Under the pieces are notes generated by a model, which worked only from the letters and a program-made list of their open reading frames with translations, was not told the DNA's origin and made no database searches. DNA of 64,000 nt from Echinococcus granulosus (lineage: Eukaryota > Platyhelminthes > Cestoda > Cyclophyllidea > Taeniidae). A program made the position numbers and the translations under genes. This document shows, piece after piece, positions 1-13,100 of this stretch. The first letter of the stretch is position 1. Every line of letters starts with the position of its first letter. The stretch spans positions 177,319-241,318 of the forward strand of contig NW_020170440.1 in NCBI RefSeq assembly GCF_000524195.1. Direction: 5' to 3'.

Positions 1-199
1 GAGGAGGCGGGGGGGGGGGGGGCGGGGCATGGGAGATGGGCTAGGTGTTAGAACTCTTCCACGTGGGAGACCGGAAAGCGTCCACTCTTTCCGCCGATTT
101 CACCGATCCACCAGGTGGCGGTAGTCTTCTGTAGAATGCTGACGATTTCACCTGTAGAGGAAAATGACATTACCACACGAATTTGTTCATCTGTTGATC

Positions 200-470
200 T
201 ATTCGCCGTTCGTCTGTCCACCCAACTAATTCGTCATCCCCATTTAGTCATACCAGACACCCATCAATCCATTCACATGTCTACTCATCCATTAACTGAT
301 TGATGCATTCATCCACCCATCCACGCATCCATCTGTCCACACATCAACCAGCCAATGAACAATGCATTCCAGCATGCATCCATCCACCCACACGTTGACC
401 TTGTCGACCTCCCCATTCATTCATTGGTTCATTCCTCGAGACGTTCTGAATCTCTTCAATAAACCACACC
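200..470. repeat. Degenerate CATC/ATTC tetranucleotide field
   Basis: The plus strand reads as irregular repeats of CATC, CATT and CACC units (for example tccatccacccatccacgca). Period 4 is kept but unit sequence drifts. The same type of field recurs at least eight times in the window, always outside the coding exons I could define. Confidence 0.8.
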
Positions 471-1319
471 CATCCCTTCATTAGGGATCAAATCACTAGC
501 CGATCGACCCAAACATTAATTCAACATTAATTCTTGGATGTCGGGGGAGTATCCGAAGGCCCCAAGTTCCGATCTCCACGAATACGCTGATGTGAAGTTA
601 ATGAAAAGTTTCCAGTCATTTGAACATCCAGCTACCGGTCAGCTTTATCCATCATCCTTTCTCACCCACGATACAAAATGTGGTGACAAATTTAGCGCCA
701 ACAAGACGTTCCACCTCTAGACAGCAAGTAACCAAACTCAGCCTTGCCTATCCCCCCCCTCTTTCAGGCTCACTTCTACTTCCTGACGGGCGGAGATATG
801 AACCCGGGGATGGGGGCGAGACAGCACTCCTCCCTGCCCTCTTCGTCTATGCCAACCAAAGTTCTGTTCGAGGTATTCTCACGGGCAGGTTTTGCGAAGT
901 TATGAGGTCGATTTCACTAGTTTTGCATTCTTCCGATGGAGAAGGAGAAGACCAAACAGATGTGTTAGACGTAGTTGTTGATTGGTTAACAGTAAATGAA
1001 GAAAGGAGATAAAGGCCCCTTGGGGATGAAGAGAAGTGAAGTATAGTGGGTTTAATGAGTCATTTGGGGACAATCAACCACAAAGCCTCTTCCACATCAC
1101 CAGTTGGCAAGTCCAAATAGAAACAGTGCAGTGACGAAAAAATTGATGGGCTTCAAGCATCCATTTCGTCCATTAATGTGAGTAACACTTCCCCCTTCCA
1201 TTTGATGCTATTGATGCGGAGAGTTGGTCTCGACACTATCTCGAACCGTCATTTCGTCAAGGATCTTCCTGAACGTGATCCATCACCAAAATCGCATGGT
1301 GATGGCATACAACAAGTCC

Positions 1320-1490
1320 TTCGAATAGCGATAAACTCATCCGCTCACCCACTGTCCATTCATTCATTCACTTACCTATCCATCGGTACGTCTACTCAGT
1401 CATCCAGCAATTCCTTCATTCCCGGTTCACTCATCTAGCTATCTATCTACCTATCTATCCATCCATCCATCCGCCGGTTCGTTCACTTCT
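1320..1490. repeat. CATC/ATTC tetranucleotide field
   Basis: The field has the same composition as at 200-470 and ends in a purer core of CTAT and CATC units around 1435-1472 (ctatctatctacctatctat then catccatccatccat). Confidence 0.8.
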
Positions 1491-4115
1491 CCACCCACTC
1501 ACTGCATTTACATACTAGACAACAAACCGTGGGGGGAGGGAGGAAGCAAGAGAGCCATTGTTTCAAAACTACTTAATAATGAAGCCACATCCTCATTAAT
1601 AACACCATCACAACTGGTTCCATTACTTATTCACAATGAAAGGGACGTTATCGTATGATGGGCACGCATTCATTTCCCTAATGATCTGGACGATCATGTG
1701 ATGCTAAACGATGGGCTAGAAGAGCAAGACGCAAGAGGAAGGACAGAGGTAATAGACTTTCTGGCAAAGCAAATCAATCACCACAACGCGGGGATCCCAA
1801 CAAAGACGCCTGGTTTGCTAACTACTTGAGAGTTAGTGAGTGTCAACGAGACTCTTCAAGACTTCGAGAAAAATCTATTAGCTGCTCCCAAATGGAAGTG
1901 TCCACAAGCCTGATTTGAGAATCTGAAGTATTGTCCAGGAAGGTCAGACCCTAGACCAAAGCACCCATCTACTTCTCCTCAAGATTCAGACAACTATTCA
2001 GGTTAGTCCATGTTACCGTTGACTGTTTAATGAACTACGATCTTTTACCCAAATTTAATAGAAGGACTCCTCAAAATTTAGACAGTTTTCAAGGATGAGT
2101 AAATCACTAGGCGCCCAGCTTCTGGATAGAGTGATTCCCAATGGCAGTTATTAGTCCGGAAGAGATGCATGAACATTCTTTTTCGAATTGCAGACACGTT
2201 CAGAAGACCCTAGCCGAAAATGTCTGAAGTTCTGGCACATAAATCGATCCTTCAAGCTTCTATAGGTATTTAGCAGACCTACCCAAACTTCTGGGCAGCT
2301 GGTTCACCCTTATAGACATAGGCAATAATCTAGCTGCTAAGGGGTTTTACTAATGGCTGAGCTACGACTTAAAGTAGATCTGCGATTTCACGAGGGAGAT
2401 GTTTGAGCTCCTAGTTAAATAAATCGGCAACTCCCCCCCCCCCCCTTCCCTAGATCGAGAGAAGCATTCAAGCGTGCAAAGGAGTCGAGGGACGAAAGAT
2501 ACGGATTTATGAAGCTAATCACCGCGATACTTCCGGTCAACAGCTCCGAACAAATTCACCTTCAGAAGGTAGATAATCGGTCAGATAAATGGAAGCTTGT
2601 ATCATCGCCCTTGTTTACATTCCTTCAGCAATTAACTGAAAATGCACTGCATCTCAGGAATGCAGAGGAGGCAAGGCGGGAGGGAGAGGAGACGGGCAGA
2701 AGGCGATCACTGCGCTGAATCAGACTCATTCGAAATGCCACTGATAAGCCCCTTTAAGTAACCAAAAAATTCCCAAAATAGCAGAAAAACAAACAATTGA
2801 TATGTTCTTTTAAATTCAAAAATGGCATCGCATTTAAAAAGAACGCCTTTTATGGAGGTACGTAATTGTCCGGACGAACAGAAGACTGTAGGTGTAGACA
2901 ATGCTCCCACGAAGATCATTTTGGCAGCTAGGAGATTCTACAAGTAGACTAGCCCCTTGAAAATATTTAAAATTCTAGGTATATACGTAGAACCGTTGAG
3001 CCAAGACCCATCAACCATTCAACGAAGGGAGGATTTCCAGAAACAAACACCCGAAATTCCCATTGAAAATCAACGTAGATTCAAAGTAAGAGGGGGATAC
3101 GCAATGCATGTCAACCAATCATACCGCATCGCCTTATATAGCCTTCTAATTCATTCATCCATTCATTCAGATACAGACCGGGGAAGGGGTTGAAGGTAAT
3201 GGCTGTGCGATAAATAAGAGGCAATTGAAATGCCAGCAATACCTCCATCCACCATCACCAACGCCACCAGCATTGACAACACTAAATGTCAAATTAGTTC
3301 GGAGCGAGTGAGGGAGGACGTGAGAGGGAGGAGAGCCAGGCCATGATTCATCAAACGAAAGGTGTGCAGATTGTGCTGGGAAGAACAATGAATTATGCGG
3401 TACGACAGGTTTGGGAAATAGAAATAGGCCTCAGAGGTAGATCCATCCCGTCTGATTACTATTTTTTTACCTTTTACCATCATCTCTGTGACCCTGGTGA
3501 TAGGTTCCTGGATTCCCGGAACCACTGCCGCAGTCTACAGACAGACGAATGTCAAGACCTGAATAGAGAGAGCCATCTTACACACGTGTGTATGCGCGCC
3601 TGCAAAACTCAGGAGTGCGTAGCCGAAAAGCCATCAGGATCAACTTACCTCCACTGACTTCCTTGAAGATTGAACAAGGTTCAAAACATTGTAGAAAGGG
3701 TTGCTAACAATTCGATGATGTCCAATGCTATTAGGGGCGATTTGGACTCGGAAGGAGGAACAAAGATTATCGGAAACAGACCAATAAATGAAGAGAGCGC
3801 ACTTGGTCAGCGCAACACCTCACGTTGGTTGATGGTTATAGTGAAAAGTTCCCTCCTGGCAGGCAACTCTAGTCTACTTGAGGTCACATAAATGACTCAG
3901 CCACGTGAGATCAGAGCGGCAGTGTTATATGGAGATGAACTGAAAGTGGCTGTGGTGAAAGAAACCACCTTAAAACTTGATTAGCATAGGAGATCTGAGT
4001 CCCATGGAGCATCGTTCCACCCTCATTTATATGCTTTCCAGGTAAAACAACTCCTCATTTTTCAGCACCATTTTCCTTCCAAATTAAGGCAAATCAGCTT
4101 CAGGAAAAAAACAAA

Positions 4116-7100
4116 TTAACCTCTGAGGTGGTGCCATAGAGCTCTGCCGCTAGGCTTCAAGGTCAGCAGATTCGTGTACCCAACAACTTCTCTAGGGATA
4201 ATATGATCGCCACATTGGTGGCAGCGCCAAGCAAACATACCTCAAATGAGCAACACTAGTCCTGATCCGCTGGCTAGATACCGAGCCAAAATATCATGGA
4301 GGGAAAACATCTACCTCCATATTCATATGATCTAGGACCTCTTCGAACTCGATAATCAATTCCTAGGTAACTAAACAAAAAAAGAAGCAATCACCTTCCA
4401 GCAAAGCCAATTCGCCGGATTTTTGAGGCGTATAGTCTGATGTGACCTTAGCCCAACCAATACAATGAAGGCTAGCGAGCGATGGCCACATGTGTAGAGG
4501 ATTATTTGTTTCCCAGGCTAGTGATGAGGTAGTAATGCCATCAGAAGCAGCTGGAGTAAAAGAAGCAGGATCGCCATTGGACGGCTCAGAACGCCAAGGG
4601 GTGACAATTACTGGGCGCTGTTGATGCTTCTGTTGTTTGGTGTTGCGAATTCCCAGGCGGGAGAAGAAAGTAGTCTACAAAAGAGAGGGGAGTAAAGTAA
4701 AGGACCTTCCACACCTTAACAGCGCACTCAGTGATCTAAGGATACCTTCTGAACTGTACAAGATGTAATTATTCCATTCAGACGTTAAAACTACTGAATG
4801 TGAATTCACGAAAGCTGGAAAAATCAAAAATATTTACTCCTCATACTGAACTATTTAAGAATAGGTTCAAATAGAGTATAAACAGATAGGATCTTTGCAT
4901 GCTACCAACTAACTACGGTAGTCAAATAACTACAACGAGATTTAAAATTCATTAAGGGGAACCAAATCACACCCCTACAACATTCGTCTTCTTATCCACA
5001 CGATTCTCCAACTTCAATTTCTCTTCCTCTCCTCCTTTCTCCTTTCCCTCTTCCTGTTCTACCCTATCCACCTTCTCCTTACCCACCAGAGCATCGCCAC
5101 ATCCATTTACACGTTCCAGGGTGATCCTTCGCTTCTCCTGAATCACCACCTGCCAGCTGGGTACCACGCTTGATTGCCCTTCTTCGTTCTCACGTTCCTC
5201 CCCCTCATCTTCAGCATCATCGTCCATAAACGCATCAGTATCATCCAACACGGGTGAAAATGCAGGAACCTAAAAGCGAAGACAAACAGTGACTACTCGT
5301 TAACAATCATAAGGTGAGCTGATTTAAATGTAGTTGTCAATTGCTTACAGTGGTTGTCGATGGTGCTTTGGGTACGGACTTTGATCGAGATTTCAGCATA
5401 GGCCTCGGTTTTGAGTTAGAGACAACAGTTTTAGGTGCTTCTTTTGTCGTTTTCGAGGGCGTCAACTTGCGTTCTGGCTTTCGAGTGGCGATGGCAAAGG
5501 GTTGTCTAGTGATTGACGCTTTCGATGCAATTGTTAGCAGTGGTGGTCTAATAGGCTGAGCTGTAGTTTTAGGGAGTGTGCGAAATTTCGATGGGGTTTG
5601 AAGCTTTGCGGCTGTTGCATTCTTTTGAACAGAAGGCGTAGTGACCGATTTTGACGTATTTGTAGAGGAAGAAGGTGGGAAGTTTTTGCGTGATACGCTG
5701 CCAGCTGACCTCACGGGGAAACGATCAATCTGAAAAAGTGATTCGAAACAACAGACCAAAGAAAGATAAGTACATCGAAGCAATTTTAGATCAAGGTATC
5801 CACAAAACAACAAGCACCAAAGCCCACCCTGGATTTCACAGGAGATTTCTTTTGCCCACTCTCGGCCCTCGCCACACTGCCATTGGCCACTACTGGAGGT
5901 AGTTTTGAAAGTTCAGTCGCCTCCACCTTTTCCCCTTTCAACTCCTCCTCATCTTCCTCGATCTCAACCTCATCTGCCAAGGAAGAGGAAGCTCCACCAA
6001 TAGAATCTGAGGCAATAAATAGACTGTCTGCATGCGCCATCCAACTGAATCTCGACATATCATTGGCTATAAGGGGGTTAATCACTTCCAGATCTGAAAT
6101 TGGAACGTTTTCAAGGTTAACGACCTCAGAACTGACTGGAGGCCATTCTAGGAGGATGGACGGAGGTGTAAGTGGTGCGACAACATCAGCGCGACGATAG
6201 GTGGGGGTGGACTCTACAGAGAAGCCAGCCTCGGAGAGACGATTTTGAAGGGAACTAGAGTGGGAGGATGAGTCGGGAGAAAGAAGATGGAATAGGCAAG
6301 CGAAACGAGCTCGACAGGCGAGAAGATGGGCAAGGCGGCAGCGGGAGGAGAAGAGACGACGACGGGCCTCGATCAGTGTCGCGTCGTCGGTGAATATGGG
6401 CCCGGTGGAGTAGACGTGGACCAGGTTCGTTAGACCTAGAGCGAGGCGAAAAAGGACTAGCTACATAAACGTACAGTACGAGGAATACTACTGAAACCAA
6501 ATGATAAGTGAGTGCAATCACTGAAAGTTTTTATGGTATTGCCAGCGATAGCGATAGGTAAATTGGTTGCTTAATGGAAAATTGAGTAGCACTAAAGTTT
6601 TTACAATAAATATCCAAATAATAAGATGTGAATTAAAAATTGTTAACAAATTTCAAATCGAATAAAGGTCACGTTTTATTCGTGACATTTCCTGCCTAAA
6701 AAGTGATAGATAGCATTGCCGCAGTGTCCGTTAATCAGAGGTATTCTCCATTTGTGTGATTCGGTGGTGGAAAAAACTAAGTGTTTAATCCCAATAAAGT
6801 GGTATACGTGTTCTGCAGGTACCTGGGACTCGCCACACACACACACACACACATATACATACATACATACATACATACACACACATACACACACACACGC
6901 ACACACTTGTCTCCACCTCAGGCCATGCGCGGTAAAAATCAAGCGCTCACTTAAGAGCCTTTGCCTACTAGTGGCTAATATACCGACGCACATTCGCCTT
7001 TGCGTTCTGCTTCCACAAAGTGCGTGTCGTAGCGGAACGCAATTGTCTTTACGCTTCAATTTTAGTACAAGTGGTCGGGATTACACTTAAACGGCAGATG

Positions 7101-10100
7101 GGATTAGAGGCAGCACCTAAGTGGACAATCGAAAATGAGGTGGATCTTTCGATTAAATGAAATACTGAGCCAATCCAGGGCGCAGTTGTGCATGGCAATT
7201 ATTTAAAACAAACAAAGTGGCAAGCTTACAAATCAGACACCTGAAACGAATAAGTGAGTAATAGAATACAATGCGTATCTGATTAATATACTGCCGCAGT
7301 TGTCAAGATAATTGCTTTACTGAAATACGAAATAAGTAGCATGTGAGTTTACACTAACACGGGTAGAAGTCAAAAGAAAAGCAAACGCAAGCCGATTCTC
7401 TGCTGAATCACGCCTGGAAACATCAAAAAGGCACCATTTCATAGATGAGAGCAGACTATTAAAATTTCAAAAACACAAACCCTTCTAACTGGATGCAATC
7501 TGAGAAAACCTCCTAGGTGAAGCAATCAAAGGAGGAAAGCAATCAAAGTAAACAGCAAAACCCAACAGATGACAAAGTTTGCGATACAAAAGTAATTCCC
7601 TGACCTAGAGTAACCAATAAATAACTCATACCGAACGCATCCATTGTTCTCTGACTAACAATTAACCCACCTTGTTTCGTTCTTTCCTCTTTTTGACATT
7701 CGCGCACAAGAACGTTGAGAACAGACATTATCAGCTGACGTGCAAAAGCAGCCCTTTCAGACCTCCTCGCAGAGTCCGCCAATACTTCGTTGCTGACTGC
7801 TAGGAGGGAAAAGCAAATATACTTGCTACTTGTCAAAAATAGTTAGCAATTATTTTATTGGCCTTAGAAGAAATGCGAGTACGGGTATGGAGCAGGAGAC
7901 TTCAAGTACATCGTGATGCGGTAATGACACGTTCCGCCGCTCATCAGTAAGACAGCTAAATGGTGCGGACATTTCACTAATGGTCACACGCCTTCCAATG
8001 ACATCCCCGACCAGCAGCCGCTCCCGAGAACGCCTGACTATGAGCGTTATCGTGGAATGGCACAAGACACGGCACGCTCTGTGGCAATGATCCGCACGAT
8101 CATTTGTGAACATTTGCTACTTAGAGACCTTAGAGGGTGCTGAACATCAAGGCTGAGAAGAGATTCTGGGCTGGCTAAGTCAAACTAATGAATACTTATG
8201 TGCATAAGTACCCAATTTTTCCTCCTTGTGATGTGTGCATCCTATTTGCAGAACCAAAAGTGCTCCCTTCACTTGAAAGCCTCTCGGACATAGTTAAGAT
8301 GGGCGCTGGTCCTCGTTTTCATACTCGATCATGTATCCCAATTTCCGGACATCAAAGCCATGAAATTGTCTACTTATAAAATATTAAGTAGCTATTACAC
8401 CCAACTTTCGGCAACTCACATTCCGGTTCCTCTTTGGGGAATATGAGAAAGCGTTTCTGCAGCGCTTGTCGAATAGTCTGTCTCTGCATCGCCTTCGAGG
8501 ATGTGTAAAGGCTGTCCTCCTCCCCAGGAAGACAAAGCAGATTTTGTTGAGTGCTTCCCATTACTGCCAATGGCTGTGTCTTGTCCACTCCATGAAGCAC
8601 TTTGGAATTGCTAAGTCGGGGGACGGAGAGTGGTGGATGGCTGGTGTAATGAGATGTAGTGTTTAAATCAACGACAGCTCTCCCGTAAAAGGAAAGAAAG
8701 TCTTCTTCGACGTTGGCTTTTGCTAAAGTATCCTAAGAGCACAAAAAAGGAAAAGTGGAAAATTTATACAAAATGTAGTAGAGATTGAACGATAAAATTT
8801 AATGTTCCAAAGTTCCATCGATCGTGAAGTGCCTTTGCCACCTCTTCGACTTGAAGTCAATTTGAAGAGATAAAAAGAATAGTTATAATTCAGGATGGTA
8901 TTAGCTCACTTTACCCCGACATTCAACACCTTCAAGGCTACCTGCCCACCTCTGCAACCAATCTACCAGCCTTTCAAACTCAATAAGTAGTTTTAGGATC
9001 TAGGATTATTTCTGTAACCAATACCTAGAAAATTCGAAATATTAAACTCTCGTATCATAGAATACGAGATTTCACCCCTGAACTAGTCATGAAATCCCCT
9101 GATCTTGAAACCCCAATTTCGAGGTTTAAGGACAAATGCTGGAGGAGAAAGAGAGGCTTAAAACACCTAAAAAGCCTCTAGATCTGGGACCTGAGTACTG
9201 AGGAATAATTTAGAATATATAAGAAATCTAGTATTTAGATATTCATAGCTCAAAATTAAGAAAAGCCAAAACACTTATGTTACACCCTTCTCAAAAAACA
9301 GAAGTACTAGTTGAATGCGGTTTGGGGACGAAAGCTATGTAGTTTCTTGAAGAGACGCTCCAAGAAAAGTAAAAAATGGCTCTACGCTTCCCAAAAGAAT
9401 CCCTTCCATCCTTCAAATGCGGGTTACCTAACAGAGTGAGATGAAAAATCCTGTCAACATCACCACCACAAACCAAAATCATAAGGCTTCTTCTTGCACC
9501 ATCATCCCCGCTCCTGGCCCGACTACTGCCGCTGATGTTGCGATATAGGCGTCGGGGACGAAGGTCAAAGATTACGATTAAAGGATATTCTCACCTTGGT
9601 AGCTTGGAAAGCTTTTTCGATAGATTGTATCGATTCCCTGATTGCCGATAGATAGGATTCCAGAGTCTCTTGCATTGTGCGCAGTCGAAGACGTTCAAGA
9701 TCGAAAAGCTTGGACGAGTTCTACGAGACGGAGGACAGGGAAACAATTAACTTCCTATGCGTAAAATCCAAGTGAACATTATTTTATAGCCAATTTGGAC
9801 ATGTAGAAGCATTGGGTATAACATAGACTTTAAAGCTTATGTAAATATTTTCATAACGAAGGTAATAATTACGAATTATCAAACATACTACAGAACGCAG
9901 TCGTAAGCCAGATGCTACTGATATGTATTTAAGTAGCTGGCGGAACGACAAGGCGCTGCTGAGGTGTAAAATCTGACCTGATATAGCGTGGAGTGCCATT
10001 CAATTCTAGCCTCTTCACTGGCTAGATTGGATTGATAGAGGTCAAGAACTGCACGCCAAACTGAACGAGCAGCCTAGAGAAAATAAAGGAGGGTTTACTT

Positions 10101-13100
10101 TGGCGGAAGGCACTTGATGTGGAACACCACCCAACCTTCAATTATACGCTTCCAAGTAAAATCCGTCCCGCTGCCCGGTGAAATTGGATTAAGAGATAAT
10201 AGATCTCATCGAATTCCACACGAGATGTACACCGTTACGACTGACGAAATCGTGAACCTTCTCCATGTGGTGCAGGTACGTCATCACATCGTATCGTCTT
10301 CATGCTAGTCTCACGGGTGAATGAATGAACAGAGGATTTTAAACCATCCAGCCACCACTGTTATTGCAGAAGTGTGTAACAACACTTGGGAGCATCGAAG
10401 ACGACTTTCCAGACATAACAGTCGCCCGCCATTACTGCATTTTGACAATAATTCAGTAGTTTATCCATACGTCAAATCATCAACCCACCTACCCATTCGG
10501 CCGCCTATCAATCCGTCTTAATGAAGTCAATCATCCGTCTACGCATCCATTTATCCGTCCATTCCTTACGGATTCACATACCCGTTCAAAATGCAATGAT
10601 GTATCCATGGAGCCATTCAGGACAGCTAAAGATATCGGTCTTTGAAATTAACCTTATCGGCGCCACTAGAGGAATTTAAGGTCGTGGAACAGGTCCTCTA
10701 TTAGTCTATTTAACGCTTACTTCATCCATCCATCAAATTATTCATCCAATTGCAAAGCTATCCGCTTAGCAAACCATTCATCCATCATTCCATCTACCAA
10801 TCCTGCGTTCATCTCGACTCTGCAACAAACGTCTGAATGTCGGCATCCTAATTCAACATTCATTTAAGATTCCATCTTCGGAGACAAAAAGATTTAAAGT
10901 AATTCTTCACATTAATCCCTCCGCCTACGGATACATCCAATTGCCAATCAATCCGTTCATTACACCATCTGCCAAATCGAACATCCAACCAAATTAAAGT
11001 CCGCCCATTCATCCACTCATTACAATTCCATCCAGGAACTAAGCATCTACCTAAGAGGACTTGAGATATCGGACGCCGGATAACAGCCACTAGTCAAGAA
11101 CACACCTTCGCCGGTAACGCAGAATGACGCTCCAAAGTGGACGACATTTCCATGGACGGTTGCGTGGTAGAAAGCGTTGCCACTCGTCGCAATGACGCGC
11201 TTTGCATCGCTATCTTAAACGGCGAATTAGTGGAGGAGGAAGTGATGGGGTTGGATGGGTACCGGAGGGTTCGGTTTCGCAACAGCAGAGTGGAGGTACG
11301 TCTTGCCGAATCGATTCCACCAACACAATTACCACCGTCCAGGCTGCTACTAGTGTTGTTTTTGGTTGAGAGATTTTGACAGGTTAGACAGTAGGCAGTG
11401 AAGGCCTTCTTGCGTGACTTAAACTCCTCACGACGCGCAGTTTGGAGACGTGAAGTGGCAGCATCAACTTCGGAGGAGACCTCGAAGGGAGTTCAAGGAG
11501 GAATACATGATTGAGTGGATGGATGGATGAACGAATGAGTGGATGGTTAAACGGATGAGTTCGGATTGTATGCATCCTGGATGAATGCAAATTTGGATAG
11601 GTGAATCTGGGAAGAATGAGTAAGTGAGTGGACAAGTGAGAAAGTGGATAAGTTTGATGTAGGTAAATTGATTAAATAAGTGGGAGCAAAATTTGGATAA
11701 AATTGGTTTTACCCTTTTAGATAGCCTATATGGAAAATAATTTTTTTTTGAGTTAAAAACGAAAATTGCAAAATGTAGCAAGTTTAAATCTCCAGACTTG
11801 GCAATAAGATGATAACCACTTTTTTCGGTAAGGAGAAGCTATTAACTTACAGATGTAAATGATTATATAAGACACTAATCTCTCTCATACGCCAGCATGA
11901 CCCAAAATGGATGCTTGAGAAGCATCTATAGCAACGCTGTTTCACTTATAGCTCCTCTTCTGACTTAAACTCCTTGAGACAGGTGCTACAGCTGGAATGT
12001 CGTTGAGAGGGGATTAGCAATACATGCAGATCCACACTATTCCAAGGCAACTCGTCGACGCGATCCACCATTATGAGGGCCACTGATGGGTTATAGACAT
12101 GAGCAATCAACAGCCATGAAACGACACCCAAGATTCCATCAAGATGGCTCTAACATCGAAAGATAAGCAGCCTACAATGACTCACAGGCTTCAGATCCCG
12201 ATCAGCAGCTGTGATGAAGGCCTTTGAGGTCGGAAGCAATTGGGAGACAATCTTCTCGGCAAGATCTTGATGAGCCTTAGCTTCAAACTCCAAATTTTCC
12301 ATAGTTTGAATCCACCCGTTCGCCACGGAGCTGGAGCATTAGAAAAAATAAAAAGTTTTCCAAACCATCGATAATGGTTTGGTGACTTAAACACGTTTTA
12401 TCAGGCGCACGCACTACCTGATTAACGACAAATAGTAGCGGATTGTCAAAATAAGTATCCAGATGCGGCGTGAGTAATAGTAACACCTCGGATGGCATTT
12501 GGGGGGAAATGCCAACCCGCTTCTCCCATCAAGTGCAAAAGAAGTGAGGCATAATCCTTCATAAAATCACAGCTATTTAATTTATCATAGGTAATAATGT
12601 CATTGGCCGGCAAAACCTATTGTTCAGGTCTATCACATAATTTACGAACCTTCCAGTCCACACAAGAGCAAGAGGGATTGGCTTGCACTCTTAGCTCGTA
12701 TACACATCTTCGACCTAAAATACCCACTGTGAAAAGGTCACACCCTCCCCTCCAGTGCAATTTGCGTGCAAGTATCGCAATCCATCCTCACATACCAGAA
12801 AGTGGCAGCTGACTACAATCACTAAACCGCTAAAAGGGTAGCCTGCTTGTTAGGCTGAAGCAGCTACGTGACACGGCAGATTGCTACTGCACCTTGTTCT
12901 CCTCCTGCCGTCATTTGCTATTTTTCAGCCCATTTTTACCTAACAAGTTGTTTTTATTGTTCACGAAAATGACGGAGAATCATGTAGCACCGAGTTAAAT
13001 GTCTGACAGAGGAGTGGAAACTTACCACTACGGTCCCATTACCAGTTAGCCCAATTTACGGAAAGTCCACCTTTGGCGTCTTGTCACCGTAAGCATTTAG

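Larger units (their letters stand above)
1..4115. other. Gene-free flank with low-complexity DNA
   Basis: I see no exon chain or recognisable protein here on either strand. The window opens with a G-rich run (bases 9-22). Degenerate CATC/ATTC-type tetranucleotide repeats occur at about 200-470, 1320-1490 and 3140-3170, and a poly-C run lies near 2432-2447. Open frames are short (60-130 codons), overlap on both strands and have simple-sequence composition. The stretch lies downstream of the minus-strand NOSTRIN-like gene and may include its 3' UTR just below 4116. Confidence 0.6.

Noticed and set aside
5341..6200. Plus-strand frames 5341-5559 and 5883-6200
   Set aside because: They are antisense to the NOSTRIN-like linker exons, whose minus-strand phases chain correctly.
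6676..7090. Overlapping 124-127 codon frames on both strands
   Set aside because: They run through a (CA)n/(CATA)n microsatellite and the protein consists of Thr/His or Val/Cys/Tyr runs.
12283..12498. Minus-strand frame considered as the NOSTRIN-like start exon
   Set aside because: It overlaps the FCH-coding exon in the wrong frame. The upstream exons 14692-14612 and 15120-15035 fit in phase and by family sequence.
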